A stretch of DNA of 64,000 nucleotides, taken from Bathynomus jamesi (Eukaryota > Arthropoda > Malacostraca > Isopoda > Cirolanidae). Both the position numbers and the translations under genes were made by a program. Shown here piece after piece: positions 22,934-32,478 of the stretch. The notes below the pieces were generated by a model. That model worked only from the letters and a program-made list of their open reading frames with translations. It was not told the DNA's origin and did no database searches. The DNA is taken from positions 334,001-398,000 of the forward strand of contig JAJOZX010003208.1 of assembly GCA_023014485.1 (NCBI GenBank). The letters run 5' to 3'. Positions within the stretch are counted from its first letter, which is position 1. Every line of letters starts with the position of its first letter.

Positions 22934-25900
22934 CAGTGGCGGATTTAGGGGGGGGCCGAGTAGGCCATGGCCTACGGCCCCGCGCCTGTGAGGGCCCCGC
23001 GCCGTCACATATAATTATAATGTTGGATTCCACTATAAATAATACAATTGATTAATGATTAGTGATAATTATGGTATCACTCTCTTTGCTGGCGGGAGTT
23101 TAGTTCTATTCAGGCCGCTGTGGAGTGCACATGTGAGTGTGTTTAGTGGTAAGTAATGGTAAAAGTCGTATCTCGAAAAAGTCGCCAGTCAATAAATGGG
23201 GATGGGGGAGTTTTAGTCAGCTTTATAATAACATAAATAAGTTGAAAAATGTTAAATTAATGTAATTAATTTTTTTATATGAAACGTACTTAGGCTAGGT
23301 TAGGTCAGTTTAGCTTAGATTTCATAATAAATACATTTTATACATATTTAATATTTAAGGAAAAAGTCGCCACTGGTGGGGGCTGTCGACTTTTCCCATA
23401 AAGCGACTTTTTCACCCGAACAACTGTTTAGTGTCTGTATTTAATTAATTAATTAAACTGTATTAATTAATACTAAACCGAGGGTCAAGTGTAAATAGTT
23501 TGTTTTTTTATGTTTTTATGTTTCAGGATAAGGCAGTGAGGCTGCACTGAGGCACAATGGAGAAATCAACAAGTCGTGATCGTGATCAAGGGAGGAAGTA
23601 TAAAGCTGGCTGTTAAACGACAAGAAAAGGCAGACGTAAACCAAAGAGTAAAAAAACTACCAAAAATAACTCAATGGTTGACATATCCAACAGTATCTGA
23701 ATCTGCAAAATCACAAACTCAAACTGAATCCTGTCAAACTGAATCTGAATCAGTAGAGACACCAATTACGCCTGAAACAACTGGAGAAGCCACAACTAGT
23801 ACTGAACCTAGTGTAGTTAGCGCAATTGAACCTGAACACAGTGACAGTGAGGAGACACAAGAGGAAGTGAAAGTTATGAATACCGGTACTGAACAAGGAT
23901 TTGAAACGGATCTTGGATTATGGCCTAAAATAATTACTGAAAATGTGTGTGACTATTGGTTGAAAAAGGGAAGCGCAGAATGTCGACACTGTGATGGTGA
24001 CTTCAAAGAGTCAGCTGTGAAAGAGCTAAACAGAACCCGTCATTGTACAAAGACATTATTCACTCGAACTCATTCATTATCTGGCCAAGAAATTAATCTT
24101 AAATGGCTCTGTTACTCTAAAACAACTGGTAAAGTGTATTGTTTTGCTTGCAAGCTTATGTCAAAGGTGGAAAGCTCATTCACAACTGGCTTCAATGGTT
24201 GGAAGAACGCTAGGTATGCCATAGAATCTCACAGTAGGTCAGATCAGCACAGGAAAAGTATGGTCGAAATGATATATCGAAAGATTGCGGGTGCCCGTAT
24301 TGACTCTAATCTAGTACAACAATATGAAAGTGAATGCGAGTACTGGCAAGCAGTATTGAGGAGGTGTGTAGATGTTTTAAAGCTACTTTGCGAACGCGGG
24401 CTAGCCATTCGAGGTAAAGATGAAGTAATTGGATCAGTACACAATGGAAACTATCTTGGGATTCTAGAGCTGCTGAGCACATACGACAGTTTCTTGGCAG
24501 CACATATCAAGAAACACGCAAACAAAGGTAGTGGTCATACTTCCTACTTGTCCCGTGTCATTTCTGAGGAAGTCATTGGAATAATGGCAGAAAAGGTTAT
24601 GTCCTCAATAACAGATGAAGTAAAAACAGCAAAGTACTTCTCAATTTCTGTTGACTCCACACCTGATATTTCACACATGGATCAACTTACTTTTACAATC
24701 CGCTATGTACTGCCTACTACAGGTCCAGTTGAAAGGTTTTTGCAGTTTATTCCCATGCTAAGCCACACTGGCAGAGATATTGCTACAACTGTTCTTGATT
24801 TTCTTAAAGAGAAGAACATTCCAGTTATCGACTGCCGAGGACAGTCCTATGACAATGCCAGCAACATGTCTGGTAAATATCTGGGGACCCAACAGATAAT
24901 CAAGAATGAGTGTAGTGAAGCTGAGTACATACCATGTATGGCTCATTCCTTAAACTTGGTGGCTAAGTGTGCTGCAGAAAGCTGTCCTGCTGCAGTGTCA
25001 TTGTTTGCTCTGGTACAAAATATGTACTCCTTTCTTGTTGCATCTACTTATCGTTGGAGGAGACACCGTGAGGTACTAGAGACTAATAAAGATAAGAAGT
25101 TGAAAGTTGATAAAATACTTTCAGACACTCGTTGGTCAGCACGAGCAGATGCTGTAGCTGCTCTCAGTAGAGCACACAAAGAAAACATCATTGTTCTGGA
25201 AGAGTTATTCTCAGATCAGAATCAGCCAGCTGAAACAAGAGCTGAAGCAAGTGGTCTTCTCAAAGGTTTGAAAAAACTTGAAACAGTGATTCTTCTTGAA
25301 GTTTGGGATACAGTATTGGAAAGGTTTCAGAGTAGCAGTATCCAGCTGCAAAAATCTGGGCTCTCCCTCAACACAGCTGTCACACTGCTAGTCTCTCTTT
25401 TACAATTTGCTAAAGACCTGAGATCCCAGTTCGATGACTTTGAAGCAAAAGCTATGGCTAAGTGTGATCCCTGTGATGTGACGAGTAATGATGCATACTA
25501 CGCCGACACGCAGCGTATTAGGAAGCGCAAGCGTCACCACGATGAACTAGACTCCGCGGAGGATGTTATGCTGACAGGGAGAGAGAAGTTTAGAGTGACT
25601 GCATTCTTGCCCATCATTGACAAGCTCTGTGCTGCCCTACAACAACGCATTGCTGCTTACAGCGACCTTCGAGAGAAATTTGGGTTTTTATCAGAAATCT
25701 CAAACAAAACGAACACTGAGCTTAAAGCATCTGCTGAAAAGCTTGTGTCTTCATATCCTAAGGACTTGGAGGCTGGATTGGAGTCGGAGCTTTTGCAGTT
25801 TGCACACCTTATGAAATCCATTCCAAGAGATTCACCTGAAAGTGCTCCTTCATCAGGTGGTGCAAAGGCTGCAAAAAGTCCTGAACTAGAAATGTATGAG

Positions 25901-26588
25901 ATAATTCACAGACATGACATGGTAGAAACATTTGCTAATGTTGAAATTGTATTACGACTCTATCTCTGCATTTATCACAAACTGCACTGGGGAGCGATCA
26001 TTCTCCAAGATGAAACTAGTCAAGAATTATCTAAGAAACACCATGGGGCAGGACCGTTTGTCTTCACTCACCCTGTTGAGCATTGAGCATGAGAAATTAA
26101 GGGTGCTTGATTTTACTGATGTCATCAAACAGTTTGCAAGTAAGAAGGCTAGAAAAAAATCTTTTTTGACTGAGAAATAGTTAAGTGTACCGTACAAATT
26201 GCCTGCAATAAACAAAACCCACTCATTGCATCATTTGCATGTCAGTCAAGTGGTATTCTCTTTAGTTAATGGTGTATTATTATAGTTATTTTTTGTTAAT
26301 GGTGTATTATTATAGTTATTTTTTATTGTTAAGCTTCAAAAAAACAAATGTGTAATGTTCAACTATGAAATGGTCATTTGGCTAATTAATTATCAATAAA
26401 TTGAATATTGTTTAAAAAGTAAATTTATTTTAACGCTTCGCTCGCCCATTGATTTGAGGGCCCCGTAAGGTCACCACTGGGGGATGGGGGTGTAAATCTT
26501 CATTTCAGTTAATTAAGCTAGCTTTGCGTAGTTTGGGGCCCCGCACTCCAACCGGCCTAGGGCCCCGCGCACCTTAAATCCGCCACTG
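22934..26588 (+). mobile_element. ZMYM1-like hAT DNA transposon inserted in Gypsy pol
   Basis: 3655 bp. Ends: left CAGTGGCGGATTTAGG, right reversed CAGTGGCGGATTTAAGG, hAT type. Flanking 8-mers TGCGCAGG and GCCGCAGG match at 6 of 8 bases. It splits the Gypsy RT between the catalytic box and the thumb, so it is younger than the Gypsy. One transposase gene on the plus strand fills it. A possible 5'UTR intron has donor GGTAAGTAAT near 23151 and acceptor TTTCAG at 23525. A polyadenylation signal AATAAA follows the stop near 26208. Confidence 0.88.
23557..26180 (+). pseudogene. hAT transposase, ZMYM1/TTF-zinc-finger type, two frameshifts
   Basis: Cut-and-paste transposase. The likely start is ATG 23557 (MEKSTSRDRDQGRKYKAG). 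A one-base shift near 23605 leads into the long frame 23576-26086. N-terminus: KKLPKITQWL, a Ser/Thr/Glu-rich linker, a TTF-type zinc region (ECRHCDGDF ... WLCYSKTTGKVYCFACKLM) and HRKSMVEM. Catalytic core: YFSISVDSTPDISHMDQL (first Asp), DCRGQSYDNASNMSG (second Asp), IPCMAHSLNLVAKCAAESC, LSDTRWSARADAV. Another one-base shift near 25972 is needed for NCTGERSFSKMKLVKNYL (catalytic Glu, dimerisation) and FASKKARKKSFLTEK, stop 26180. About 870 residues, normal for the family. With only two breaks it is close to intact. Confidence 0.85.
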
Positions 26589-26596
26589 GCCGCAGG

Positions 26597-27140
26597 TGTC
26601 AAGCCACTGCACTGGGTGGCCTGGAAGAAGCTCTCCTCCACTGTGTCTGACCAGAGCAAGACGTCGTCAATGCACTTTGTATTGTTAGGGATGCTCGATA
26701 CAATTTCGTCGTACCTTCTTGTGTAACCGTCACCAGATGCAATGTAACCCTGGGGAGCGGTTTTGTAACGGTAGCGACCCCAGGGCGTTATGAAGGTGGT
26801 CAAGTGGCGGTCTTCTTCACAGATTGGTACGCTGTGATATCCATTCCATGTATCAAACACTGTTTCTTTTTGCCTTGCGGTACTGATCTGGCCTGGTGGA
26901 ATGGCGATTGAGTGTGGTGTGTTTCGCGGGTGGCGTGAGCGTTGAGGGGTTGAAAGTCAACGGTACGCCTTGGTTTTCCGTTCTTTTTGGCGCACACCAC
27001 CATCTGTGACACCAGGTTACGGGCTCACCAACGGGTACTGGTTCAAGGACACCCAGTCTGACATCTTGGTCGAGGCCAGCCTTCACGTCCTCCTGCCAGT
27101 GGATTGGTACTGGGACGGGGTGTGATGTGCGACTGGTTTG
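26597..27140 (-). pseudogene. Gypsy reverse transcriptase, 5' two-thirds
   Basis: RT of the Gypsy element in three overlapping frames. 27086-26853 begins KAGLDQDVRLGVLEPVPVGE. 27012-26800 reads MVVCAKKNGKPRRTVDFQPL, the core fingers motif. 26860-26597 reads DTWNGYHSVPICEEDRHLTT (catalytic Asp region degenerate; Asp precedes WNGYHS), FITPWGRYRYKTAPQGYIAS and TKCIDDVLLWSDTVEESFFQ (IDD catalytic box). The hAT interrupts it at 26588. Single-base shifts near 27130, 27010 and 26860. Confidence 0.8.
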
Positions 27141-28878
27141 GCATTGGGGTCCACCATCAATTTCATTGGGGGGCCGTCCATCATGGGCAGCGCTTGGTGG
27201 TCACAAGTGTTGAAGGTGCTTGATTTGTAATAGTCCAGCAGGTATTCCTTGAGCTTTTGCTGGTTCGCCGCAACAGCGGGTAGCGGTAGCTCGATTGGAG
27301 GTGATGGAGGATGTTGGCGTCTTGGACAGTCACAGTTAGTTACAAGTCCGCTGTCACTGTGTGGCGTGCTGGCACTGTTGTTACAGTATTGTGCTGGATC
27401 CAGTTGGACTTCCCCCACTGTAGGGAATCTTCCCGAGATAATGCCGAGTGAAACGCATGCCTCTCTGCTGATGAAGAATTTGTCAGAAGAATCTGTCACA
27501 TATGTTACCTGTCTCGTTTCTACTTGTTGACCCTGTTCATCCGTGCCAGTGAAGCGAAGTATGGCTGCGCCAAGGATTTTGATGCCCTTGTTGTTGGCGG
27601 CGTGCATCTTCATGGTCACAGGGATGAGGTCAGACTGGAGAAGCCCGAGGCGGTGGATAACCTTGATACCGGTGAGGCAGCTCTGACAGCCTGTGTCTGC
27701 CATGGCAGGCAGTACCACGGTTTTTGGGTGGGCATAGAGGGTTGCCCCAAGCGCCTCGTAGTCTTCGGGGAGAGTCCTGACTGTCAGGTTGATGTGTGGC
27801 TGTGGTTGTGAGTTCTCCTTGATCCACATGTCCGATAGTTCATTGTAAATGTGATGGTCGAGGGCGATTGCTCTTTTCTTATGTGGCTCGGAAGTGTTGC
27901 TTGTGGCGCAGAGAAGATCAAATACCGCACCTTCGCACTCATCAGCTTTATTAGGAGTGGCTGAAAGGCTCTTGTCCTTGTCTTTGCTCTTGCATACGGA
28001 TTCCCAATGGCTGTCGCGCTTGCAAATTTTGCATTTGTGGTTGTACGCAGGGCAATCCTTCTTGCGTATGTGGACTGGGGCTCTTCTGCCGTGTCCTTTT
28101 CCACCACAATATGAACAAGGGACATTTTTGTCTTGTGGGGGTATTTGCTTACTTCTCCTGTATGTGCTGCCTGCGGCCTCCACGGCATGGGAGTCCAGCA
28201 GTCGTGATGCTGAGCGCTTGCCTGCTTCCTTCGCCTCGACAAACTGAAAGACGTCTTCCAGGGTCATCTCCTGGTTACTGTTGCCGAGGAGTTCCATTTG
28301 TATTTCCGGGTCAGCAATTCCGCGGGTAAGGACGTCGCGAAGGATGGGGTCAGTGTAATTTACGTTGTTGTTGCAGCTTGGGCATTCAACAAGAAATTTG
28401 CAGACTCCGGCCTGACCACGAAGACGGGCTCCAAAACTGCGCACAGTTTCGTCGCGGTCTTGTCGCATATTGTGTAGGGTAACCCTGGCTACCATGGTGT
28501 TCTCCTCTCGGACAGCTAGTTTCTTGATTGCAGCAAGGACTTCATCTTCGGTTTTGTTTGTTAGGCTTCCACCTGCGGATCTTGTCAAATCTTTGCGGAG
28601 TGAATCGTCGCAGCATTCAAGTAGTTGTACCACTTTGTCCCTACCAGTGATTTTTGTAGCTTCCGCATAATCTGTCCAACGCGACGTAAAATATGCCCAG
28701 TCTTCACTGGTACCTGCGGACGAAATGGTTGGCCGTCTTACTTTCTCAACCATTGCAGAGACTGTCGGGCTTGGGACATGGGTCGTGCAGTGGGCTGTAT
28801 AAGTGCGGCTACAATGGCTGGGTCCAGGTCTGCTGTGACATAGGTACAACCTGTGATAGGACATTCTACGGCAGGCAT
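27083..28878 (-). pseudogene. Gypsy Gag and protease
   Basis: Structural protein and protease. ATG 28878 gives MPAVECPITGCTYVTADLDP, but that frame is lost near 28780 and continues in the 593-codon frame 28864-27083. Capsid: RRPTISSAGTSEDWAYFTSR, KVVQLLECCDDSLRKDLTRS, LAVREENTMVARVTLHNMRQ, FGARLRGQAGVCKFLVECPS. Zinc-binding: CSYCGGKGHG and CPAYNHKCKICKRDSHWESV. Protease: VVLPAMADTGCQSCLTGIKV, with the catalytic DTG, and GIKILGAAILRFTG. The final segment KLMVDPNAKPVAHHTP is the start of RT, after which a one-base shift stops the frame. Confidence 0.85.
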
Positions 28879-28995
28879 TGTGGATAGCGTTTGTTGAAGT
28901 TGCTTAATTAGGTTGGGGTGGTTGACAGTTGCTTGAATTTACCACGTATATAGACTTATTTTATTATTTATTTAATTAATCAGTCATTTGTACCT

Positions 28996-29008
28996 AAGAC
29001 CGTTGTCA
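28996..29008 (-). promoter_or_regulatory. Self-complementary primer-binding site of the Gypsy
   Basis: The minus strand reads TGACAACGGTCTT in the first 13 bases after the 5' LTR, where a tRNA-type PBS (TGG..) would be. It is the perfect reverse complement of LTR bases 29063-29075, so the transcript could fold back and prime on itself. The leader from 28879 to 28995 is otherwise AT-rich. Confidence 0.65.
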
Positions 29009-29153
29009 TAAATGAGAACCAACTCTTTGTAATCATTTATTTATTTATATAAAGTCAAACAATGACAACGGTCTTCTAAAAAAGGAATAAGCATAATAAG
29101 TAATCACTTGAATAAAACATAAACATAAACATAAACATAATCATTGTCCTCTA
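29009..29153 (-). repeat. Gypsy 5' LTR (145 bp)
   Basis: Near-identical to 19858-19996, with one extra ACATAA unit. On the minus strand it runs TAGAGGACAATG to GGTTCTCATTTA and includes the 13 bases that pair with the PBS (29063-29075). Confidence 0.88.
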
Positions 29154-29381
29154 AATAATAAACCAAATTAACCAAACCGGTAAAATGTAGGCCAAAAACA
29201 ACGACAGACGAGTGGCCAAGTTTCGCAATTGGGCGACCAAACTTTCTACCCTAGGACCTTAATTCAATAATGCTCAACCCATCTAGGCCTAACTTGGGCT
29301 ACAATTTGCACAATCAGAACTTTGCCGAAAAATAGTCACTGACTCAGTCTTGGGGCTAGAATCCGGTTCGAAGAAGAACCA

Positions 29382-29697
29382 TGTTATTTATTTATTTGTT
29401 GGGTTCAAAATCCCAGCTGAGCCGTGAACGGCCAAGTTCTAAAGGGCCAGTTCAACCTACAGCCCAAGTTAAGCTAAAATTAAAAACTTACGGACTTGAG
29501 ATCCTATTAGGTCCTACCTCAGGGTTGCTGACTCGATGTGGGCCTACCTTAGGCCTCAGTTGCATGAATTTAAGATAAAACAAAAGGAGGCACTATTTAT
29601 GGTCTTCTTTCTCAACCTTGCAACAACAACACAACCTGGACTATTGCACGATGCAACAATCTTGTATCTAAACAACCAAACTGAATTGCAAGAGAGC
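29382..29697 (-). repeat. Truncated BEL LTR inside the BEL element
   Basis: Begins TGTTATTTATT after a PBS-like sequence (29359-29381, with three extra bases relative to the copy at 30385). It follows the intact LTR for 316 bp and stops abruptly after AAGAGAGC. It is joined there to BEL Gag sequence that normally lies ~0.7 kb from an LTR. Confidence 0.88.
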
Positions 29698-30384
29698 CTG
29701 CTAAACTCTTTTGCTCGGTGGCCTACTTTAATTATATCATCAATAATCTCTTCAAAGTAAATTATGTTATTTTCTATTTCATCCTCTTCTATAAGAGCCT
29801 CAATTTTAACATTTACTTCACTTAGAGCAACCTTTTTAGTTTCTAATATGGAAAGCTGCGCAGTCACTAATCTTAAATCCTCTTGCTCTATAGCAGAATC
29901 TATAGTGGCAATGACCTTTGTAATTAGACCTTTGTAGGCGCTTCTCCTTTTTTTAAACTTGTTCAATTCAGATGCACTCATCTTCAATGCAAACAACAAT
30001 TGGGCTCAATGCCAAATGAGCTGAATTGGCAGAAATACTTAACGAAACTGATCAAACGTAACTTTTGCTTTTTTCAAATAAACTGAATTGCTGGGTGGGG
30101 TACTAACCAACCACCAGTATGGAATACCAAATTTTCCACCCAAATAACTGGCGCACCGAAGTCTGCAACCTTCGCCTACGAATAATAAACCAAATTAACC
30201 AAACCGGTAAAATGTAGGTCAAAAACAACGACAGACGAGTGGCCAAGTTTCGCAATTGGGCGACCAAACTTTCTACCCTAGGACCTTAATTCAATAATGC
30301 TCAACCCGTCTAGGCCTAACTTGGGCTACAATTTGCACAATCAGAACTTTGCCGAAAAATAGTCACTGACTCAGTCTTGGGCTA
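29698..30384 (-). pseudogene. Duplicated BEL leader and Gag N-terminus
   Basis: Second copy of 19366-19857 plus 29159-29381. The Gag frame opens near 29999 and reads MSASELNKFKKRRSAYKG, KVIATIDSAIEQEDLRLVTA, VNVKIEALIEEDEIENNIIY and VGHRAKEFSR. It then crosses the junction at 29697/29698 and continues 40-odd codons into the antisense of the LTR before stopping at 29556. The leader (30000-30384) is nearly identical to the other copy, so the duplication is recent, and it shows the empty Gypsy target site. Not expected to encode a working Gag. Confidence 0.82.
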
Positions 30385-30404
30385 GAATCCGGTTCGAAGG
30401 ACCA
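30385..30404 (-). promoter_or_regulatory. BEL primer-binding site, tRNA-Tyr type
   Basis: The plus strand reads GAATCCGGTTCGAAGGACCA directly before the LTR. It matches the 3' 20 bases of arthropod tRNA-Tyr (with CCA) at 19 positions, as I remember that tRNA. Confidence 0.72.
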
Positions 30405-30998
30405 TGTTATTTATTTATTTGTTGGATTCAAAATCCCAGCTGAGCCGTGAACGGCCAAGTTCTAAAGGGCCAGTTCAACCTACAGCCCAAGTTAAGCTAA
30501 AATTAAAAACTTACGGACTTGAGATCCTATTAGGTCCTACCTCAGGTTGCTGACTCGATGTGGACCTACCTTAGGCCTCAGTTGCATGAATTTAAGATAA
30601 AAACAAAAGGAGGCACTATTTATGGTCTTTCTCAACCTTGCAACAACAACACAACCTGGACTATTGCACGATGCAACAATCTTGTATCTAAACAACCAAA
30701 CTGAATTGCAAGAGAGTTCTCTATAAGACCACACCCTGTAAGTACGACGTTCCACAAACGAGTAGAAAGGACGCGCAGCGCCCCAAAATGATGCCACCAG
30801 AGTGCTCAAACAATGATGCCACAAGAGCCCAAAAATGCTAGCTCTAAATTAAGTGAATTTTTCACTAACCTTACAATTATGAGATGGATATATATACACA
30901 CCTTAACTTAATATATACAAGCAATGCTGCATCAATCAGCTTAGTCATCATATCGCCTTGGGACAACAATGGTTCTTCCTCTTCTAGATTTTCTAACA
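30405..30998 (-). repeat. BEL 5' LTR (594 bp)
   Basis: TGTTATTTATT to TTTTCTAACA, full length, followed by the TSD GACGT at 30999-31003. Confidence 0.92.
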
Positions 30999-31099
30999 GA
31001 CGTCTTCTTGGTCGTGTTTGTGTTGATGGAACAGCGGGTATTGTGAAGTGGAAAATGGCGAAAATATTTGAAGTCGTCTCCGTCGCTACATGCATAATA

Positions 31100-31188
31100 C
31101 AGCCAAATACTGAAACACCTGTAACAAGACTGTATAGTTATCAATGATAACTATGTAATCTTGATACAGGTGTTTCAGCATTTGGCTA
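31100..31188. mobile_element. Small palindromic Tc1/mariner-like MITE
   Basis: 89 bp, almost entirely two ~44-bp inverted arms meeting at 31143. Arms start CAGCCAAATACTGAAACACC and (reversed) TAGCCAAATGCTGAAACACC. Flanked by TA (31098-31099, 31189-31190), the mariner-type TSD. Confidence 0.75.
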
Positions 31189-31395
31189 TATTATGTATAT
31201 AATTGATATAGGCTACCCTTCTTTGGAAGAAAAAGGCAGGTATGATAACTTATCATAGTCATTTTAATTTATCTATAAATGGACTGTCTATCGATAAATT
31301 ATATGTAACATGTGTTTAAAAAAATTTAATAAATAATAAAATTTAAAAAAAAAATTATAAAAACCTATCCTTTCAATTTCCTTATGGGGTTCACT

Positions 31396-31482
31396 CTTGC
31401 CTAGAACCGATTCCAGAACCGATCGGGTTGAACTGGAACCGAACCCGGACCCAGAACCGTTTAGTTTGGTTCCGCATCACTG
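31396..31482. mobile_element. hAT-type terminal fragment
   Basis: Ends GGTTCCGCATCACTG; reversed this is CAGTGATGCGGAACC, a hAT-like end, preceded by AACCG/GGTTC subterminal repeats. No matching left end was found. Confidence 0.4.
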
Positions 31483-31580
31483 GATATAACTCAGCTGTCC
31501 TAAACTGTCGTATGCCCACCATGAGTTACTCATAAAAATATTAATTTTTTATCCTATTAATATTCATTTGTACAGCATAT

Positions 31581-32167
31581 TGTTATTTTATTTACTTTGA
31601 TTGGGTTCAGAATCCCAGCTGAGCCGTGAACGGCCAAGCTCTGAAGGGCCAGTTTAACCTACAGCCCAAGTTAAACTAGACTAAAAACTTACGGACTTGG
31701 AAGTCCTACCTCAGGGTTGCTGATTCGATGTGGGCCTACCTTAGGCCTCAGTTGCATAAAATTAAGAAAAACAAAAGGGGCACTATTTAGGTCTTCTTTT
31801 TAAACCTTGCAACAACAACACAACCTACACCATTGCACGATGCAACAATCTTGTATCTAAACAACCAAACTCAATTGCAAGAGAGCTCTCTTGAGGACCA
31901 TGCCCTGTAAGTGCCGCATTCAACAAACGAATAGAAAGGACGCTGCCAGTGCCCAAAAATGATGCCATAAGAGTGCCCAAACAATGATGCCACAAGAGCC
32001 CAAAAATGCTAACTCTAAATTAAGTGAATTTTTCACTAACCTTACAATTATGAGATGGATATATACACATCTTAACTTAATATATACAAGCAATGCTGCA
32101 TCACTCAGCTTAGTCATCATATCGCCTTGGGACAACGATCACTCTTCCTCTTCTAGATTTTCTAACA
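31581..32167 (-). repeat. Solo BEL LTR
   Basis: 587 bp, TGTTATTTTATTT to TTTTCTAACA, same family as the LTRs of the 13.2-31 kb element but more diverged. Flanked by the perfect 5-bp TSD CATAT (31576-31580 and 32168-32172), so it is a true solo LTR left by LTR-LTR recombination. Confidence 0.92.
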
Positions 32168-32172
32168 CATAT

Positions 32173-32470
32173 GAAACATATTTTCTTTCATTATTTTTCA
32201 CAAGGATTCTGAATATATTGTTGGTTTTTTAAATTTTAGGTGATGTGTTCTGCGGAATGTTAACCAATATTGGAATACCCTAACACCTAACACATAAAAT
32301 GAATAACATATACGCAGGTTTATAAATGGAAGAAATTTCTATGACGTCATTACATCAGTTGCATCATAAGTGCGGGCAGACTGGCAGAGTATCACCAAAG
32401 CAAATGTGTAAGATGTAGACATGATTTTGTATGACAACTCATGAATGACATGGATAGATTCCCTCTGTAG
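32173..32470. other. No gene seen
   Basis: Short AT-rich stretch between the solo LTR and the next hAT element. Confidence 0.5.
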
Positions 32471-32478
32471 GCTGTGGT

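Larger units (their letters stand above)
19858..29153 (-). mobile_element. Full-length Gypsy LTR retrotransposon with self-complementary PBS, carrying a hAT
   Basis: Inserted in the BEL leader with the 5-bp TSD AATAA (19853-19857 and 29154-29158). The undisturbed target can be read in the duplicated BEL leader at 30181. Minus-strand order: 145-bp 5' LTR, 13-base self-complementary PBS, Gag-protease (28878-27083), RT (27140-26597), hAT insertion (22934-26588), RNase H (22933-22129), integrase (22110-20555), a 0.55-kb tail, PPT, 139-bp 3' LTR. Without the hAT it is about 5.6 kb. The RT-RNase H-integrase order makes it Gypsy/Ty3. Several single-base frame breaks remain, but all catalytic residues checked are present. 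Confidence 0.9.
13203..30998 (-). mobile_element. BEL/Pao LTR retrotransposon, rearranged and carrying a Gypsy insertion
   Basis: A single insertion bounded by the 5-bp TSD GACGT (13198-13202 and 30999-31003). Both outer LTRs begin TGTTA and end TAACA. In minus-strand order it has: 5' LTR (30405-30998); a tRNA-Tyr-type PBS; a first leader and Gag start (29698-30384); a truncated LTR piece (29382-29697); a second leader, interrupted by a Gypsy element (19858-29153); Gag, protease, RT, RNase H and integrase (19653-13810); a PPT; and the 3' LTR. Without the Gypsy and the duplicated 5' part it would be about 7.5 kb, normal for BEL. Frameshifts in every domain mean it is not active. Confidence 0.9.

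Noticed and set aside
22926..26596. hAT insertion as evidence of a perfect TSD
   Set aside because: The flanking 8-mers match at only 6 of 8 bases; the insertion is still secure because the TIRs match and the Gypsy pol resumes on both sides.
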